Assembly (NCBI RefSeq): GCF_900116365.1
Contig: NZ_FPAG01000004.1
Span: 339,542 to 403,541, forward strand
Length of the DNA: 64,000 bases
From: Zhouia amylolytica
GTDB lineage: Bacteria; Bacteroidota; Bacteroidia; Flavobacteriales; Flavobacteriaceae
Direction: 5' to 3'
Of the stretch, positions 40,379-49,676 are shown in pieces; positions within the stretch are counted from its first letter, which is position 1; each line of letters starts with the position of its first letter. The notes beneath the pieces are model-generated. The model was not told where the DNA came from, did not search any database, and saw only the letters and a program-made list of their open reading frames with translations. The position numbers were made by a program, and so were the translations under genes.

Positions 40379-43300
40379 GTGAGTAAAAGTATTATCTCGC
40401 AAACCTTTCAAGAGTCTTTGCAACAGCAAAAACTCGGAAAGGCTATTGCCGATTCGCAAAGTAAGGTCCATCTTAAAGGACTGGTGGGTTCGTCATTGTC
40501 ATTTGTTATTTCAAATGCTTTTCATGAAGCTGAAAAACCATTTCTGTTGGTTTTTAATGATAAAGAAGAGGCGGCTTATTATTTAAATGATCTGGAGCAG
40601 TTGATCGGTGAGAAACATGTGCTTTTTTATCCAGGAAGTTACAGGAGGCCTTACCAGATTGAGGAGACAGACAATGCCAATGTTTTGCTCAGAGCAGAGG
40701 TTTTGAATCGGATTAATTCCCGTAAAAAACCTGCGATTATCGTCACATATCCTGATGCCCTTTTTGAAAAAGTAGTTACTAAGAAAGAACTGGATAGAAA
40801 TACTTTGAAAGTGCAGGTTGGGGATAATCTCTCTCTTGATTTTGTTAATGAAGTACTTTTTGAATATAAATTTAAAAGAGTAGATTTTGTAACAGAACCT
40901 GGGGAATTTTCTGTTCGTGGAGGTATCGTAGATGTCTTTTCATTTTCACATGATGAACCTTATCGAATAGAATTTTTCGGAGATGAGGTAGATAGTATTC
41001 GTACTTTTGATGTAGAGACCCAGTTGTCGAATGAAAGGTTGAAGAAGATCTCCATTATGCCGAATGTCGAGGATAAAATGTTAGAAGAAAGTCGGGAGAG
41101 CTTCTTGAAATATATTTCCAGTAAAACGGTAGTTTTTGTTAAAAACATCGATTTGCTCGCTGGACGTTTGGATAACTTTTTTGACAAGGCTGTTCAGGCC
41201 TTCGGACAGTTGTCAGATGATGTTAAACACGCCTCTCCCGGGGAACTCTTTTGCTCTTCAGAAGCCATAAAGAAAGATCTTTTCGATTTTACTTTGGTGG
41301 AGTTAAGCAATCAGCCATTACTTAAAGCTGATTATTTTATAGATTTTAAAACAAAACCACAGCCTTCATTTAACAAGCAGTTTGATTTATTAATTGATAA
41401 CCTCAATGAGAATCACCAAAGAGGATATGTAAATTATATATTCTGTGTAAGTGATCAGCAGGCAAAGCGATTCCATGATATTTTTGATGATATAGAAGGA
41501 GATGTACATTATAAAACGGTGGTGTTTTCAATGTATCAGGGATTTATTGATGAAGACAACAAGATTGTTTGTTATACAGATCATCAGATATTTGAGCGTT
41601 ATCATAAGTTTCATTTAAAGAACGGGTATGCTAAAAAGCAAGCTATTACCCTAAAGGAGCTTACCAATCTTGAGGTAGGGGATTATGTAACCCATATAGA
41701 TCACGGAATAGGAAAGTTCGCCGGGCTGCAGAAGATTGATGTGGAAGGGAAGATGCAGGAAGCTATTAAGCTTATATATGGTGACAGGGATATTCTTTAT
41801 GTCAGTATACATTCGTTGCATAAAATATCAAAGTATAATGGGAAAGACGGGAAACCCCCTAAGGTTTATAAATTAGGGTCCAATGCCTGGAAAAACCTTA
41901 AAAAGAAAACTAAGAACAGGGTTAAGGAAATAGCATTTAACCTCATTAAATTATATGCCAAAAGAAGAACTGAAAAAGGACATCAGTATGGTCCTGATAC
42001 TTATATGCAAAACGAACTGGAAGCTTCTTTTTTGTATGAAGACACGCCAGATCAGAGTACAGCAACTGCAGATGTAAAAGCAGATATGGAACGTATCCAG
42101 CCAATGGATCGTCTGGTTTGTGGTGATGTGGGGTTTGGTAAAACCGAAGTGGCTATTAGAGCTGCTTTTAAAGCCGTCGATAATGGTAAGCAAGTTGCTA
42201 TTTTGGTGCCAACAACAATTCTGGCTTTTCAACATTATAAAACCTTTACAGAGCGTTTAAAAGGCTTTCCGGTTACCATTGATTACCTGAACAGATTTCG
42301 AACCGCTAAGGAGAAGCGGGAAGTGTTGGAACAATTACCTGAAGGAAAGATCGATATTGTAATTGGAACTCACCAGCTTACTAATCCGAAAGTGAAATTT
42401 AAAGATTTAGGGTTGTTGATTGTAGATGAGGAACAGAAATTCGGGGTGGCGGTAAAGGATAAATTGAAGACCTTGAAAGAGAATGTAGATGTATTAACCT
42501 TAACAGCAACGCCGATTCCAAGAACATTACAGTTTAGTTTAATGGCAGCAAGAGACCTTTCGGTTATTAATACACCACCGCCAAACAGGTACCCAATCGA
42601 AAGTCAGGTAATTCGATTTTCCGAAGAAGTGATCAGGGATGCTGTTTCTTACGAGATTCAAAGAGGCGGGCAAGTCTTTTTTATTCATAACAGGATCGAA
42701 AACATTAAGGAAGTGGCAGGAATGATTCAACGACTCGTTCCGGATGCAAAAGTTGGAATTGGTCATGGGCAGATGGATGGAAAAAAACTTGAGAAATTAA
42801 TGCTTTCCTTTATGAATGGCGAGTTTGATGTATTGGTATCTACCACGATAATTGAAAGTGGTTTAGATGTGCCTAATGCCAATACGATTTTTATCAATAA
42901 TGCGAATAATTTCGGATTGTCGGATCTACATCAAATGCGAGGTAGGGTTGGTAGGAGTAATAAGAAAGCCTTCTGTTATTTCATTACGCCTCCTTATTCT
43001 GCAATGACGGAAGATGCCCGAAAGCGTATACAGGCTTTAGAACAATTTACAGAACTAGGTAGTGGATTCAATATCGCCATGAAGGATCTTGAGATTCGAG
43101 GCGCTGGAGATTTGTTAGGCGGAGAGCAAAGCGGATTTATAAATGAAATAGGATTTGATACCTATCAGAAAATCTTAAATGAAGCCATTGAAGAATTAAA
43201 GGAAAATGAGTTCAAGGACTTATATCCATCGGAGGGGGAAGAGAAAGAATATGTTAAGGAAACCCAGATAGATACTGATTTTGAATTGTTGTTTCCGGAC

Positions 43301-43732
43301 GATTATATTAATAGTATAACGGAACGACTCAATTTATATAATGAATTAAGTAATATTGACTCTGAAGAAAAGCTGGAGGCTTATCAAAGCAGGCTTGAAG
43401 ATCGTTTTGGTCCTTTGCCTGGTGAAGCTGTAGATCTTTTAAATAGTGTCCGTATCAAATGGATTGCCAATAAAATGGGGTTAGAAAAGGTCGTGATGAA
43501 GCAGGGTAGGATGATAGGTTACTTTATTGCAGATCAACAAAGTCCTTTTTATCAAAGTAAAGCATTTCAGCGTGTACTTCAATTTGTGCAATTACATCCT
43601 AAACTGTGTAAGATGAAGGAAAAAGAAACGCGTAAAGGATTACGTTTATTATTGAATTTTGACCATGTCAAATCTGTAGAAAAAGCCCTTGTTGTTCTGA
43701 ACCGGTTTGTTGAAGAAAAAGAAACTGTTTAA
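40379..43732 (+). CDS. mfd: Transcription-repair coupling factor
   Basis: A 1117-residue ATPase that removes stalled RNA polymerase and recruits the excision machinery. The UvrB-like N-terminal part, the RNA-polymerase-interacting CarD-like domain (LEVGDYVTHIDHGIGKFAGL) and RecG-like helicase motifs (Walker A GDVGFGKTEVA, Walker B DEEQKFG, TATPIPRTL) are all present. The start is GTG at 40379: the open frame from 40286 includes the promoter and begins before the predicted transcript start, and the residues there are not Mfd-like. Its stop overlaps that of the convergent ABC gene by four bases (TTAA). Confidence 0.94.
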   Translation: MSKSIISQTFQESLQQQKLGKAIADSQSKVHLKGLVGSSLSFVISNAFHEAEKPFLLVFNDKEEAAYYLNDLEQLIGEKHVLFYPGSYRRPYQIEETDNANVLLRAEVLNRINSRKKPAIIVTYPDALFEKVVTKKELDRNTLKVQVGDNLSLDFVNEVLFEYKFKRVDFVTEPGEFSVRGGIVDVFSFSHDEPYRIEFFGDEVDSIRTFDVETQLSNERLKKISIMPNVEDKMLEESRESFLKYISSKTVVFVKNIDLLAGRLDNFFDKAVQAFGQLSDDVKHASPGELFCSSEAIKKDLFDFTLVELSNQPLLKADYFIDFKTKPQPSFNKQFDLLIDNLNENHQRGYVNYIFCVSDQQAKRFHDIFDDIEGDVHYKTVVFSMYQGFIDEDNKIVCYTDHQIFERYHKFHLKNGYAKKQAITLKELTNLEVGDYVTHIDHGIGKFAGLQKIDVEGKMQEAIKLIYGDRDILYVSIHSLHKISKYNGKDGKPPKVYKLGSNAWKNLKKKTKNRVKEIAFNLIKLYAKRRTEKGHQYGPDTYMQNELEASFLYEDTPDQSTATADVKADMERIQPMDRLVCGDVGFGKTEVAIRAAFKAVDNGKQVAILVPTTILAFQHYKTFTERLKGFPVTIDYLNRFRTAKEKREVLEQLPEGKIDIVIGTHQLTNPKVKFKDLGLLIVDEEQKFGVAVKDKLKTLKENVDVLTLTATPIPRTLQFSLMAARDLSVINTPPPNRYPIESQVIRFSEEVIRDAVSYEIQRGGQVFFIHNRIENIKEVAGMIQRLVPDAKVGIGHGQMDGKKLEKLMLSFMNGEFDVLVSTTIIESGLDVPNANTIFINNANNFGLSDLHQMRGRVGRSNKKAFCYFITPPYSAMTEDARKRIQALEQFTELGSGFNIAMKDLEIRGAGDLLGGEQSGFINEIGFDTYQKILNEAIEELKENEFKDLYPSEGEEKEYVKETQIDTDFELLFPDDYINSITERLNLYNELSNIDSEEKLEAYQSRLEDRFGPLPGEAVDLLNSVRIKWIANKMGLEKVVMKQGRMIGYFIADQQSPFYQSKAFQRVLQFVQLHPKLCKMKEKETRKGLRLLLNFDHVKSVEKALVVLNRFVEEKETV

Positions 43733-44397
43733 TTGTAATCGGAAGAAGTTAAATAACCGTTTTCCTTTAGACAATTCTTGTCATTGATTGCGATTTTTTG
43801 ACCTTTTTGGAGTAAGAAGCTACGATTTGAGATTTCAAGTACATCATTATAGTTATGATCAGTGATGATGATGCCTTTGTTTGGTTTAATGTTTAAATAA
43901 AATTCTTTAATGAGTTCCTTGTAAAGCGGTTCGATCATGGAAAAAGGTTCATCCAGTAATAAAAACGGGTGTTTTAGATTCCCGACAATTAAGGATTCTA
44001 AATACCGAACTTCGCCTTGAGACAGATATCCAATTTTCTTATTCTCGAAAGTTGAAACACGAGGGGCATAAAAAATTTTATCCTGTTCATCTCCTCGATA
44101 GCACATGGGTATAAGATTACGCACATTTAATTCTTTTGGTAAGAATGAGGATTGTGGCAGGTACCCGATAAGTTGGGATGATCTTGATTTTTTGGGATTG
44201 ATCTCCTTCTCGTCAATCGTTAAAGTCATCTGATCGGCTTTCAATGATCCGAATATAATTTTTAACAAAGTAGATTTGCCACAACCGTTTCTTCCAAATA
44301 CACTTACGATTTCTCCCTTTTCACATTGAACTGATAGATTCGAGATGATACCGTTGTTTCCATAGGACTTATTTAATCCTTCAATGCGTAGTTTCAT
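43729..44397 (-). CDS. ABC transporter ATP-binding protein
   Basis: A 222-residue ABC ATPase. Walker A GRNGCGKST at 35-43, Q-loop Gln82, signature LSQGE at 125-129, Walker B FLLLDEP at 145-151 and H-loop His181. It starts immediately after the stop codon of a 92-residue membrane protein and belongs to a three-gene unit with an ACT-domain protein upstream. No conventional permease is nearby, so the tiny membrane protein may be the partner. The substrate is unknown; a lantibiotic-immunity or LptB-like role is possible but unsupported. Confidence 0.88.
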   Translation of the reverse strand: MKLRIEGLNKSYGNNGIISNLSVQCEKGEIVSVFGRNGCGKSTLLKIIFGSLKADQMTLTIDEKEINPKKSRSSQLIGYLPQSSFLPKELNVRNLIPMCYRGDEQDKIFYAPRVSTFENKKIGYLSQGEVRYLESLIVGNLKHPFLLLDEPFSMIEPLYKELIKEFYLNIKPNKGIIITDHNYNDVLEISNRSFLLQKGQKIAINDKNCLKENGYLTSSDYN

Positions 44398-44676
44398 TTA
44401 AATGCTTATTAGGATGCTCATGGAGATAGTAATAATACTATTTAATACAAACGTATTTTTTATGAGACTAAGTTTGGTGTAGCCCAGATTAAGGTATAAG
44501 TAATACTCCTGTTTTTTAAAATATTGAAACCCTAATAAGCCAATAATTATACCCAGTGAACAGAATGAAATAAGTCCCCAGAAATAGTTTGAAATAATGC
44601 CAAAGATAATTGAGAAGACCAAATTGAAAATAGTTACATCTTTGTAGTATTTCCAAAAGGCCCGTCGGTTTCTCAT
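44398..44676 (-). CDS. Small membrane protein paired with an ABC ATPase
   Basis: A 92-residue protein with three hydrophobic segments: about 13-32 (VTIFNLVFSIIFGIISNYF), 34-52 and 70-92, the last ending the protein (SIITISMSILISI). The stretch between segments two and three is charged and aromatic (YFKKQEYYLYLNLGYTK). Its TAA stop is directly followed by the ATG of the ABC ATPase, so translation is probably coupled. I do not recognise a family. The tight coupling suggests it is the membrane partner, possibly as a dimer, or a regulator of the ATPase. Confidence 0.7.
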   Translation of the reverse strand: MRNRRAFWKYYKDVTIFNLVFSIIFGIISNYFWGLISFCSLGIIIGLLGFQYFKKQEYYLYLNLGYTKLSLIKNTFVLNSIITISMSILISI

Positions 44677-44679
44677 CTT

Positions 44680-45339
44680 CTATAACATTTTGAGGTCCTT
44701 AATAACCTTAAAGGCTTTATCGACCTGATCTTCACCTACAATAATTGTAAATTCATTGGTTGTTGATATCACCTCGTGTAACACAATACCCTCCCAGGCA
44801 AGTCTTTGGAAAATGAAATAGTAAATACCAGGTATAATTACATTTTCTTCAGGAAGCTTTACGCTTATTGATGAAAGGTTGTCTACTTTCTGAGTTGTTT
44901 TTTCATCCTTGAAAATTTCTTCAACAAGTTTATCCATACTGTTGCTGACAACAATGTTGGTTTCATTTACTCCTCTGGAAGAAGTATAGAAAACATCCTG
45001 ATTGTTGTTGATTTCCTGCATCAACTTGGCTTGCTTGTTTAAGATGGTGTCGGAAACTAAAAAAGTGTAGTCTGTTAAAGAGGATCTTACTGTGATCTCT
45101 CCAATGTTCTTCAGTACCTTTAAAATGCGGTGAGTAGCTCTGAATTCAAGGTCGGCGGATAACCTTTTTAGAGCCATAACAATAGCACCATTTCTTACTT
45201 CTTTTCCTAACTGATCTTCGATATCCGGTTTAATTTCCCTGGATAATGAAGTTAGATTGATAATTCCTTGTGCCAATGCACTTTGCAAGAAAGGCTTGGC
45301 CTTAATATACTCTTCTACTACCGATGAAATTGTCTTCAT
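44680..45339 (-). CDS. Winged-helix and ACT-domain protein
   Basis: A 219-residue cytoplasmic protein without a kinase domain. The N-terminal 75 residues look helical with a possible winged helix (ALAQGIINLTSLSREI...VRNGAIVMALKRL). Two ACT-like alpha/beta segments follow, about 78-130 and 150-219; the second ends FTIIVGEDQVDKAFKVIKDL, the regulatory ACT pattern of aspartate kinases, with which such proteins are often confused. ACT domains bind amino acids, so a ligand-responsive regulator is likely. It leads a unit with the small membrane protein and the ABC ATPase and has its own promoter. Confidence 0.65.
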   Translation of the reverse strand: MKTISSVVEEYIKAKPFLQSALAQGIINLTSLSREIKPDIEDQLGKEVRNGAIVMALKRLSADLEFRATHRILKVLKNIGEITVRSSLTDYTFLVSDTILNKQAKLMQEINNNQDVFYTSSRGVNETNIVVSNSMDKLVEEIFKDEKTTQKVDNLSSISVKLPEENVIIPGIYYFIFQRLAWEGIVLHEVISTTNEFTIIVGEDQVDKAFKVIKDLKML

Positions 45340-45432
45340 TTTGACACTTTGTTATAAATTGGTTAATGGTGTGATAAAATTAAAGAGTAATGAAATAAAA
45401 ACAAAAAAATAAACGATTTGTTTTAAATAAAA

Positions 45433-45464
45433 CAAATTTAGAAATGGTAAAAAGCGTCTTCAAA
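45433..45464 (-). promoter_or_regulatory. Promoter of the ACT-ABC unit
   Basis: On the minus strand TTTG (45464-45461), 20-base spacer, TAAATTTG (45440-45433). It lies in the last codons of yraN and leaves a leader of about 85 bases. Confidence 0.65.
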
Positions 45465-45797
45465 GTGTTGTATAGTAAGGCTTTCAGAGGTTTTTAGAAT
45501 GGTGATGATGTCGAATCGTACCTCAACATCTAAATCGTTTTCGTAAACGTAATTATCGATGGCTTTAACCAATAATTTTATCTTTTTCTGCGTAATTGCG
45601 TCTTCGGGGTTCTGAAAAACGTTCGTTGAACGTGCCTTTACTTCAATTACACATAAGGTGTTTTCTTTTATTGCGATCAGGTCAATTTCGGCTTTTTGAA
45701 ATCTATAATTTCTTTCGAGAACTTCATATCCTTTTTTAGTAAGATATTCAGCTGCTAATTGCTCTCCTTTTTTGCCAAGATCATTGTGTGTCGCCAT
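45438..45797 (-). CDS. YraN family endonuclease-like protein
   Basis: A 119-residue protein of the YraN/UPF0102 family with the Holliday-junction-resolvase-like nuclease fold. The start NDLGKKGEQLAAEYLTKKGY and the catalytic-type motif AEIDLIA...CVIEVKARS (E-x-K core) are characteristic. Biological role is unclear; partial evidence links the family to DNA uptake or recombination. It overlaps the upstream LD-carboxypeptidase gene by one base (TAATG), so the two are translationally coupled. Confidence 0.9.
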   Translation of the reverse strand: MATHNDLGKKGEQLAAEYLTKKGYEVLERNYRFQKAEIDLIAIKENTLCVIEVKARSTNVFQNPEDAITQKKIKLLVKAIDNYVYENDLDVEVRFDIITILKTSESLTIQHFEDAFYHF

Positions 45798-46669
45798 TAT
45801 AAAAATTCCAATCTGGAATGATCTTTTTTAACAGTTAGTAGGACCTCTTTACCAATAAGAAGTGTTTTATTGTCTTCGATGTGTCCGGCAGGGAAATCAA
45901 AAACAATAGGGAAGTTATATGTTGATGTAACATCCAGAATGATTTCTTTTACTGTTTTTCCATACGGAGTGGTGTTGTCTTTAATGTCAGTAAAAGCGCC
46001 AACAATCAACCCGGACAGTTGATCAAAATAGCCATTTCGTTTTAAGTTGATAAACATGCGGTCTATGTGATACAGGTATTCGTCCAGATCTTCAATAAAA
46101 AGTATTTTATTAGCAGTCTGAATTGAAGATTCGGATCCTAACAGGCTATATAGTATACTTAGGTTACCTCCGACTAATTGTCCTTGTGCAACCCCGCCTT
46201 TGTTCTCAGCTGAGGATTTTATTTTATAATCAAGCTTATCTCCTAACAATGCCATTTTTAATGACTGTAACGCCTCCTTGGTGTTCTTTTCAATATTAAT
46301 GGGCATAGTGGCATGAATACTTGTTAGCCCCAAAGTGTGAAGGTGAGAATGTAGTACGGTAACGTCAGAATAGCCAATAATAGGTTTTGGATTCTTTTTA
46401 AAATGAGAAAAGTCTAGTTTGTCAATAATTCTTACAGTTCCATAGCCTCCTCTGGCACACCAGATAGCATCAATCTCCGGATGATCCATTGCATACTGAA
46501 ATTCTGAAGCTCTTTCTTCATCAGTCCCCGCGAATTGATGATTTTCCAAACCAATGGTTTTACTGATTTTATAATCAAATCCCCATTTCATTAAAAGCAT
46601 AGTGGCAGCCTCAATTTCAGTAAAATCGATTTTTCTTGCTGTAGATGTAATCCAAATAGTTTTCTTCAC
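45797..46669 (-). CDS. ldcA: LD-carboxypeptidase (S66 family)
   Basis: A serine peptidase of the LdcA/MccF family that trims murein tetrapeptides to tripeptides during cell-wall recycling. The N-terminal STARKIDFTEIE and the nucleophile region GGYGTVRIIDKLDF...IGYSDVTVLHSHLH (Ser in GYSD) are diagnostic; the later SNILFIEDLDEYLYHIDR includes the catalytic Glu. I prefer the GTG at 46667-46669 directly before KKTIWITSTAR (290 residues). A TTG start at 46723 is possible, but no ATG is available and the extra 18 residues overlap the terminator stem. Confidence 0.85.
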   Translation of the reverse strand: MKKTIWITSTARKIDFTEIEAATMLLMKWGFDYKISKTIGLENHQFAGTDEERASEFQYAMDHPEIDAIWCARGGYGTVRIIDKLDFSHFKKNPKPIIGYSDVTVLHSHLHTLGLTSIHATMPINIEKNTKEALQSLKMALLGDKLDYKIKSSAENKGGVAQGQLVGGNLSILYSLLGSESSIQTANKILFIEDLDEYLYHIDRMFINLKRNGYFDQLSGLIVGAFTDIKDNTTPYGKTVKEIILDVTSTYNFPIVFDFPAGHIEDNKTLLIGKEVLLTVKKDHSRLEFL

Positions 46670-46722
46670 CGTATATATGTTTAGATTCAAATTACTAGTT
46701 AATAACACGTTTTGATTTAGCA

Positions 46723-46754
46723 AACCCCGCCCTTCTTAGGTGGGGTTATTTTTT
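46723..46754 (-). terminator. Terminator of the S9 peptidase gene
   Basis: On the minus strand an AACCCC-rich 9-bp stem (one G-T pair) preceded and followed by A/T tracts, about where the S9 peptidase gene ends at 46746. It partly overlaps the coding end. Confidence 0.6.
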
Positions 46755-48770
46755 ATATTTTTCAAACCATGCTATTGTATGTGCAATCTTGGTAATAAGA
46801 TTGCTTGGTCTTCCCGCAATATTATGACTTGCGCCTGGTATTTCAACTAATACAGTTTCTTTCTTACGTAATTTTAATGCGTGGTAATATTGCTTTGCTT
46901 CGCTGGGAGGGGTTCTTAGATCGTTCATTCCTACCATTACCATTGTCGGTGTTTCTACATTGGCAACTAACGACAGCGGAGAAAACTTCCAGTACCCTTC
47001 AACATTCTCCCAGGGTTGTCCGGGGTATCTGTAGTGGGCATATCCGTAATAATTATCTGCTACCAAAGTTTTGCTGATCCAGTTAATTACGGGCTTTGCA
47101 ACTACGGCAGCATTAAATCGGTTATTTTTCCCAATAATCCATGCGGTCATTATGCCGCCTGCACTTCCGCCGGTTACAAACATATTATTGACATCAACAA
47201 TTCCCTGGTCTATTAAATGATCTACACCATCCATTACATCATTATAATCTTCTCCCGGATAATTGTTATACAAAAGGTTAGCGAACTCTTCTCCATAGCT
47301 GGTGCTTCCTCTTGGGTTTGGATAAAAGACTAAGTAACCCTGCGCTGCATACAATTGCATTTCGGTAGAGAATCGATCACCATAATTGAGAATTGGACCG
47401 CCATGGTTTTCCACCAATAGCGGGTATTTTTTTCCTTTTTCATAGTTTGGAGGATAAACAATCCATCCTTGAACATCTCGGTTATCCACTGACGATTTGT
47501 ACCATACTTCTTCTACTTTTCCCAGGTCTCTGTAAGCTAAAAGGTCGTCATTAAGTTTGGTAATAACTTCTGAAGATTTACCTTTTATAACCGCAATGGC
47601 TGCCGGATCGTAAGGAGTGGTTCGTGTATAGGCAATTACTCCCTTGTCAGAAATAGAATACGAACCGCTTGGGTAGGGTCTTCCGACAGTGGTGCCTCCT
47701 AAATTATCCGCAATTTTTTTAATATTTCCATTGAGTCCGACGTAACCTATTTTGGAATTGCCTTTGTCGTCATAAGTGAAATAAATTCCTTTCCCGTTTT
47801 GGTTCCACTGTATATTTGAAACACTTCGGTCAAGAGTTGCTGTTAATTCTTTTTTATTGGAACCATCAGCACCCATAATATGTAGGGTTCTGTTTTGATA
47901 AGCCTGAATTTTGTCATCATTACTGATATAGGCAATATGCTTTCCATCGGGGGAGGCTACCGGATGATAGTCGGGTCCTTTTCTGGAAGTCAATGATTTT
48001 ATCTCTGTGGTTTCCGTATGAACACTATAAATTTCACTATTTCTAAAATCATATTCCCAATCATCATTTCTATTGCCTGAAAAATAAATGAGTTTACCAT
48101 CAGGAGACCATGAAATGTTACCACTGTGATTGTAATTACCATGGGTCAGCTGTCTGGCAGAACCGCCATCAGCTGGTAATAAAAAGATGTGATTGTACCC
48201 GGGTTTAATATAACCTCTACCATCAGCCTCGTGCTTTAGCCTGTCAGTGATTCTGGGAGCTCCCGACCATTTGGCGCCTTCGGGTTTAGGCGGCATTTTG
48301 GCAATTACAGGAGCTTTTTCTGCTATGTTCATTGAAAAAGCAATCCATTCTCCGTCAGGAGACCAGCTTATAGAGGATGGGCTTTTTTCTAATTGGGATA
48401 TTTTGGCAAATTGCCCTGTCTTAATCCAGTAGATGTAAATTTCCGCGCCTTCATCAGAACTACTCACAAAAGCAATCTTTTCGCCATCTGGCGACCATCT
48501 CGGAGTTGACTCTGATGTTTCGCGAGAAGTTAGTTTTGTATGCCCGGTTCCATCGATATTAAGGATCCATAGGTTTCCAAATGATCTGTCTTGCATGATG
48601 TCAAAGCCTACCCTTTGATATACGATGGTTTTTCCATCTGGAGAAATTTGTGGATCAGAGGCATACTCTATTTCATAGACATCTAAATATGAGAATGCTT
48701 TTTTCTGATTCTGAGCACCCAGGTGCAAAATTGAAAATAGCGTTAAAAAGCCAAGGATAAGATTGCGCAT
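46746..48770 (-). CDS. Secreted S9 prolyl-oligopeptidase family peptidase
   Basis: A 674-residue exported peptidase. The ATG at 48768-48770 gives a signal peptide MRNLILGFLTLFSILHLGAQ; the longer frame from 48815 adds 15 unrelated residues. PD40/WD-type propeller repeats (SPDGKTIVYQRV, SPDGKLIYFSGN) precede the alpha/beta-hydrolase domain with the catalytic Ser in GGSAGG, Asp in GMNDLRTPP and His in GASHN. It probably degrades oligopeptides in the periplasm or outside. It precedes the LD-carboxypeptidase gene but is separated from it by a terminator. Confidence 0.9.
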   Translation of the reverse strand: MRNLILGFLTLFSILHLGAQNQKKAFSYLDVYEIEYASDPQISPDGKTIVYQRVGFDIMQDRSFGNLWILNIDGTGHTKLTSRETSESTPRWSPDGEKIAFVSSSDEGAEIYIYWIKTGQFAKISQLEKSPSSISWSPDGEWIAFSMNIAEKAPVIAKMPPKPEGAKWSGAPRITDRLKHEADGRGYIKPGYNHIFLLPADGGSARQLTHGNYNHSGNISWSPDGKLIYFSGNRNDDWEYDFRNSEIYSVHTETTEIKSLTSRKGPDYHPVASPDGKHIAYISNDDKIQAYQNRTLHIMGADGSNKKELTATLDRSVSNIQWNQNGKGIYFTYDDKGNSKIGYVGLNGNIKKIADNLGGTTVGRPYPSGSYSISDKGVIAYTRTTPYDPAAIAVIKGKSSEVITKLNDDLLAYRDLGKVEEVWYKSSVDNRDVQGWIVYPPNYEKGKKYPLLVENHGGPILNYGDRFSTEMQLYAAQGYLVFYPNPRGSTSYGEEFANLLYNNYPGEDYNDVMDGVDHLIDQGIVDVNNMFVTGGSAGGIMTAWIIGKNNRFNAAVVAKPVINWISKTLVADNYYGYAHYRYPGQPWENVEGYWKFSPLSLVANVETPTMVMVGMNDLRTPPSEAKQYYHALKLRKKETVLVEIPGASHNIAGRPSNLITKIAHTIAWFEKYKK

Positions 48771-48780
48771 TTGATAAGTT

Positions 48781-48811
48781 TTAGGTATTAAACTTAGCGA
48801 ATAATACCTAA
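48781..48811. promoter_or_regulatory. Inverted repeat upstream of the S9 peptidase
   Basis: TTAGGTATT and AATACCTAA, a perfect 9-bp repeat with a 13-base spacer, starting ten bases upstream of the start codon. It may be an operator or a leader hairpin; no consensus promoter is seen beside it. Confidence 0.4.
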
Positions 48812-48847
48812 CCAATCAACAATAATTTATAATTATGGATGCAATGA

Positions 48848-49672
48848 CTATCCCAAAGCAACATCTAATGTCATCATCACCAGAAAACCACCAATAAACC
48901 CTAAAGTTGCTATATCGGTAAATTTATCTTGCTGCGTTTCCGGTATTACTTCTTCCACCACTACATAAATCATGGCTCCCGCGGCAAATGCTAATGCATA
49001 AGGTAAAGCAGGTGTGAAGAAAGTGACTGCTACCGCACCGATAACCCCGGCAATGGGCTCTACAATAGCTGATAACTGACCATACCAAAAGCTTTTGCGC
49101 CTGCTGAGTCCCTGTCTTCTTAAAGGCATGGAAACAGCAATACCTTCCGGAAAGTTCTGTATTCCTATACCCATGGCTAATACCACTGCGCCCGCAATTG
49201 ATGCTTCAGGAATTCCTGCCGCCACTCCGCCGAATAATACACCTACAGCTAAGCCTTCAGGAATATTGTGTAAGGTGATAGCCAGTACCAGTAAAGTGGT
49301 ACGATGCCAGCCTGTATCAATGCCTTCTTTGTCACTGGGTTTAAAATTTATGTGAAGATGGGGAAGGAACTTATCCAGAACAAACAGGAAAAGAGCGCCC
49401 AATCCAAAGCCCACAACAGAAGGAAGTACTTTTTTGAAACCTTCTCCTTCACTCATTTCAATGGCAGGAGCTAAGAGACTCCAAAAACTTGCAGCTACCA
49501 TTACTCCTCCAGTGAATCCTAGCATTCCATCCAGAACACTTCTTTTCATTGTTTTGAAAAAGAAGACGAACGAGGCTCCAAGAGCGGTTAAAAACCAGGT
49601 AAAAGAAGTTGCTAATAAGGCTCCCCAAACAGGGTCAATCGACTCAAAGAATGAAATTATTTCTTTAAACAT
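48848..49672 (-). CDS. ZIP family metal transporter
   Basis: A 274-residue membrane protein with about eight hydrophobic segments and both ZIP signature motifs, HNIPEGLAVG and QNFPEGIAVS, which form the metal-binding site in helices four and five. It imports divalent cations such as zinc, manganese or iron. It follows the DtxR-type regulator gene after four bases, so the two are one transcript under that regulator. The loop after about residue 100 (HLHINF) supplies potential metal-binding His. The DtxR partner makes manganese or iron a reasonable expectation, but zinc cannot be excluded. Confidence 0.92.
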   Translation of the reverse strand: MFKEIISFFESIDPVWGALLATSFTWFLTALGASFVFFFKTMKRSVLDGMLGFTGGVMVAASFWSLLAPAIEMSEGEGFKKVLPSVVGFGLGALFLFVLDKFLPHLHINFKPSDKEGIDTGWHRTTLLVLAITLHNIPEGLAVGVLFGGVAAGIPEASIAGAVVLAMGIGIQNFPEGIAVSMPLRRQGLSRRKSFWYGQLSAIVEPIAGVIGAVAVTFFTPALPYALAFAAGAMIYVVVEEVIPETQQDKFTDIATLGFIGGFLVMMTLDVALG

Positions 49673-49676
49673 TATA

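Noticed and set aside
44680..45339. Aspartate kinase
   Set aside because: There is no amino-acid-kinase domain or ATP-binding motif; only ACT-like segments and a probable winged helix are visible.
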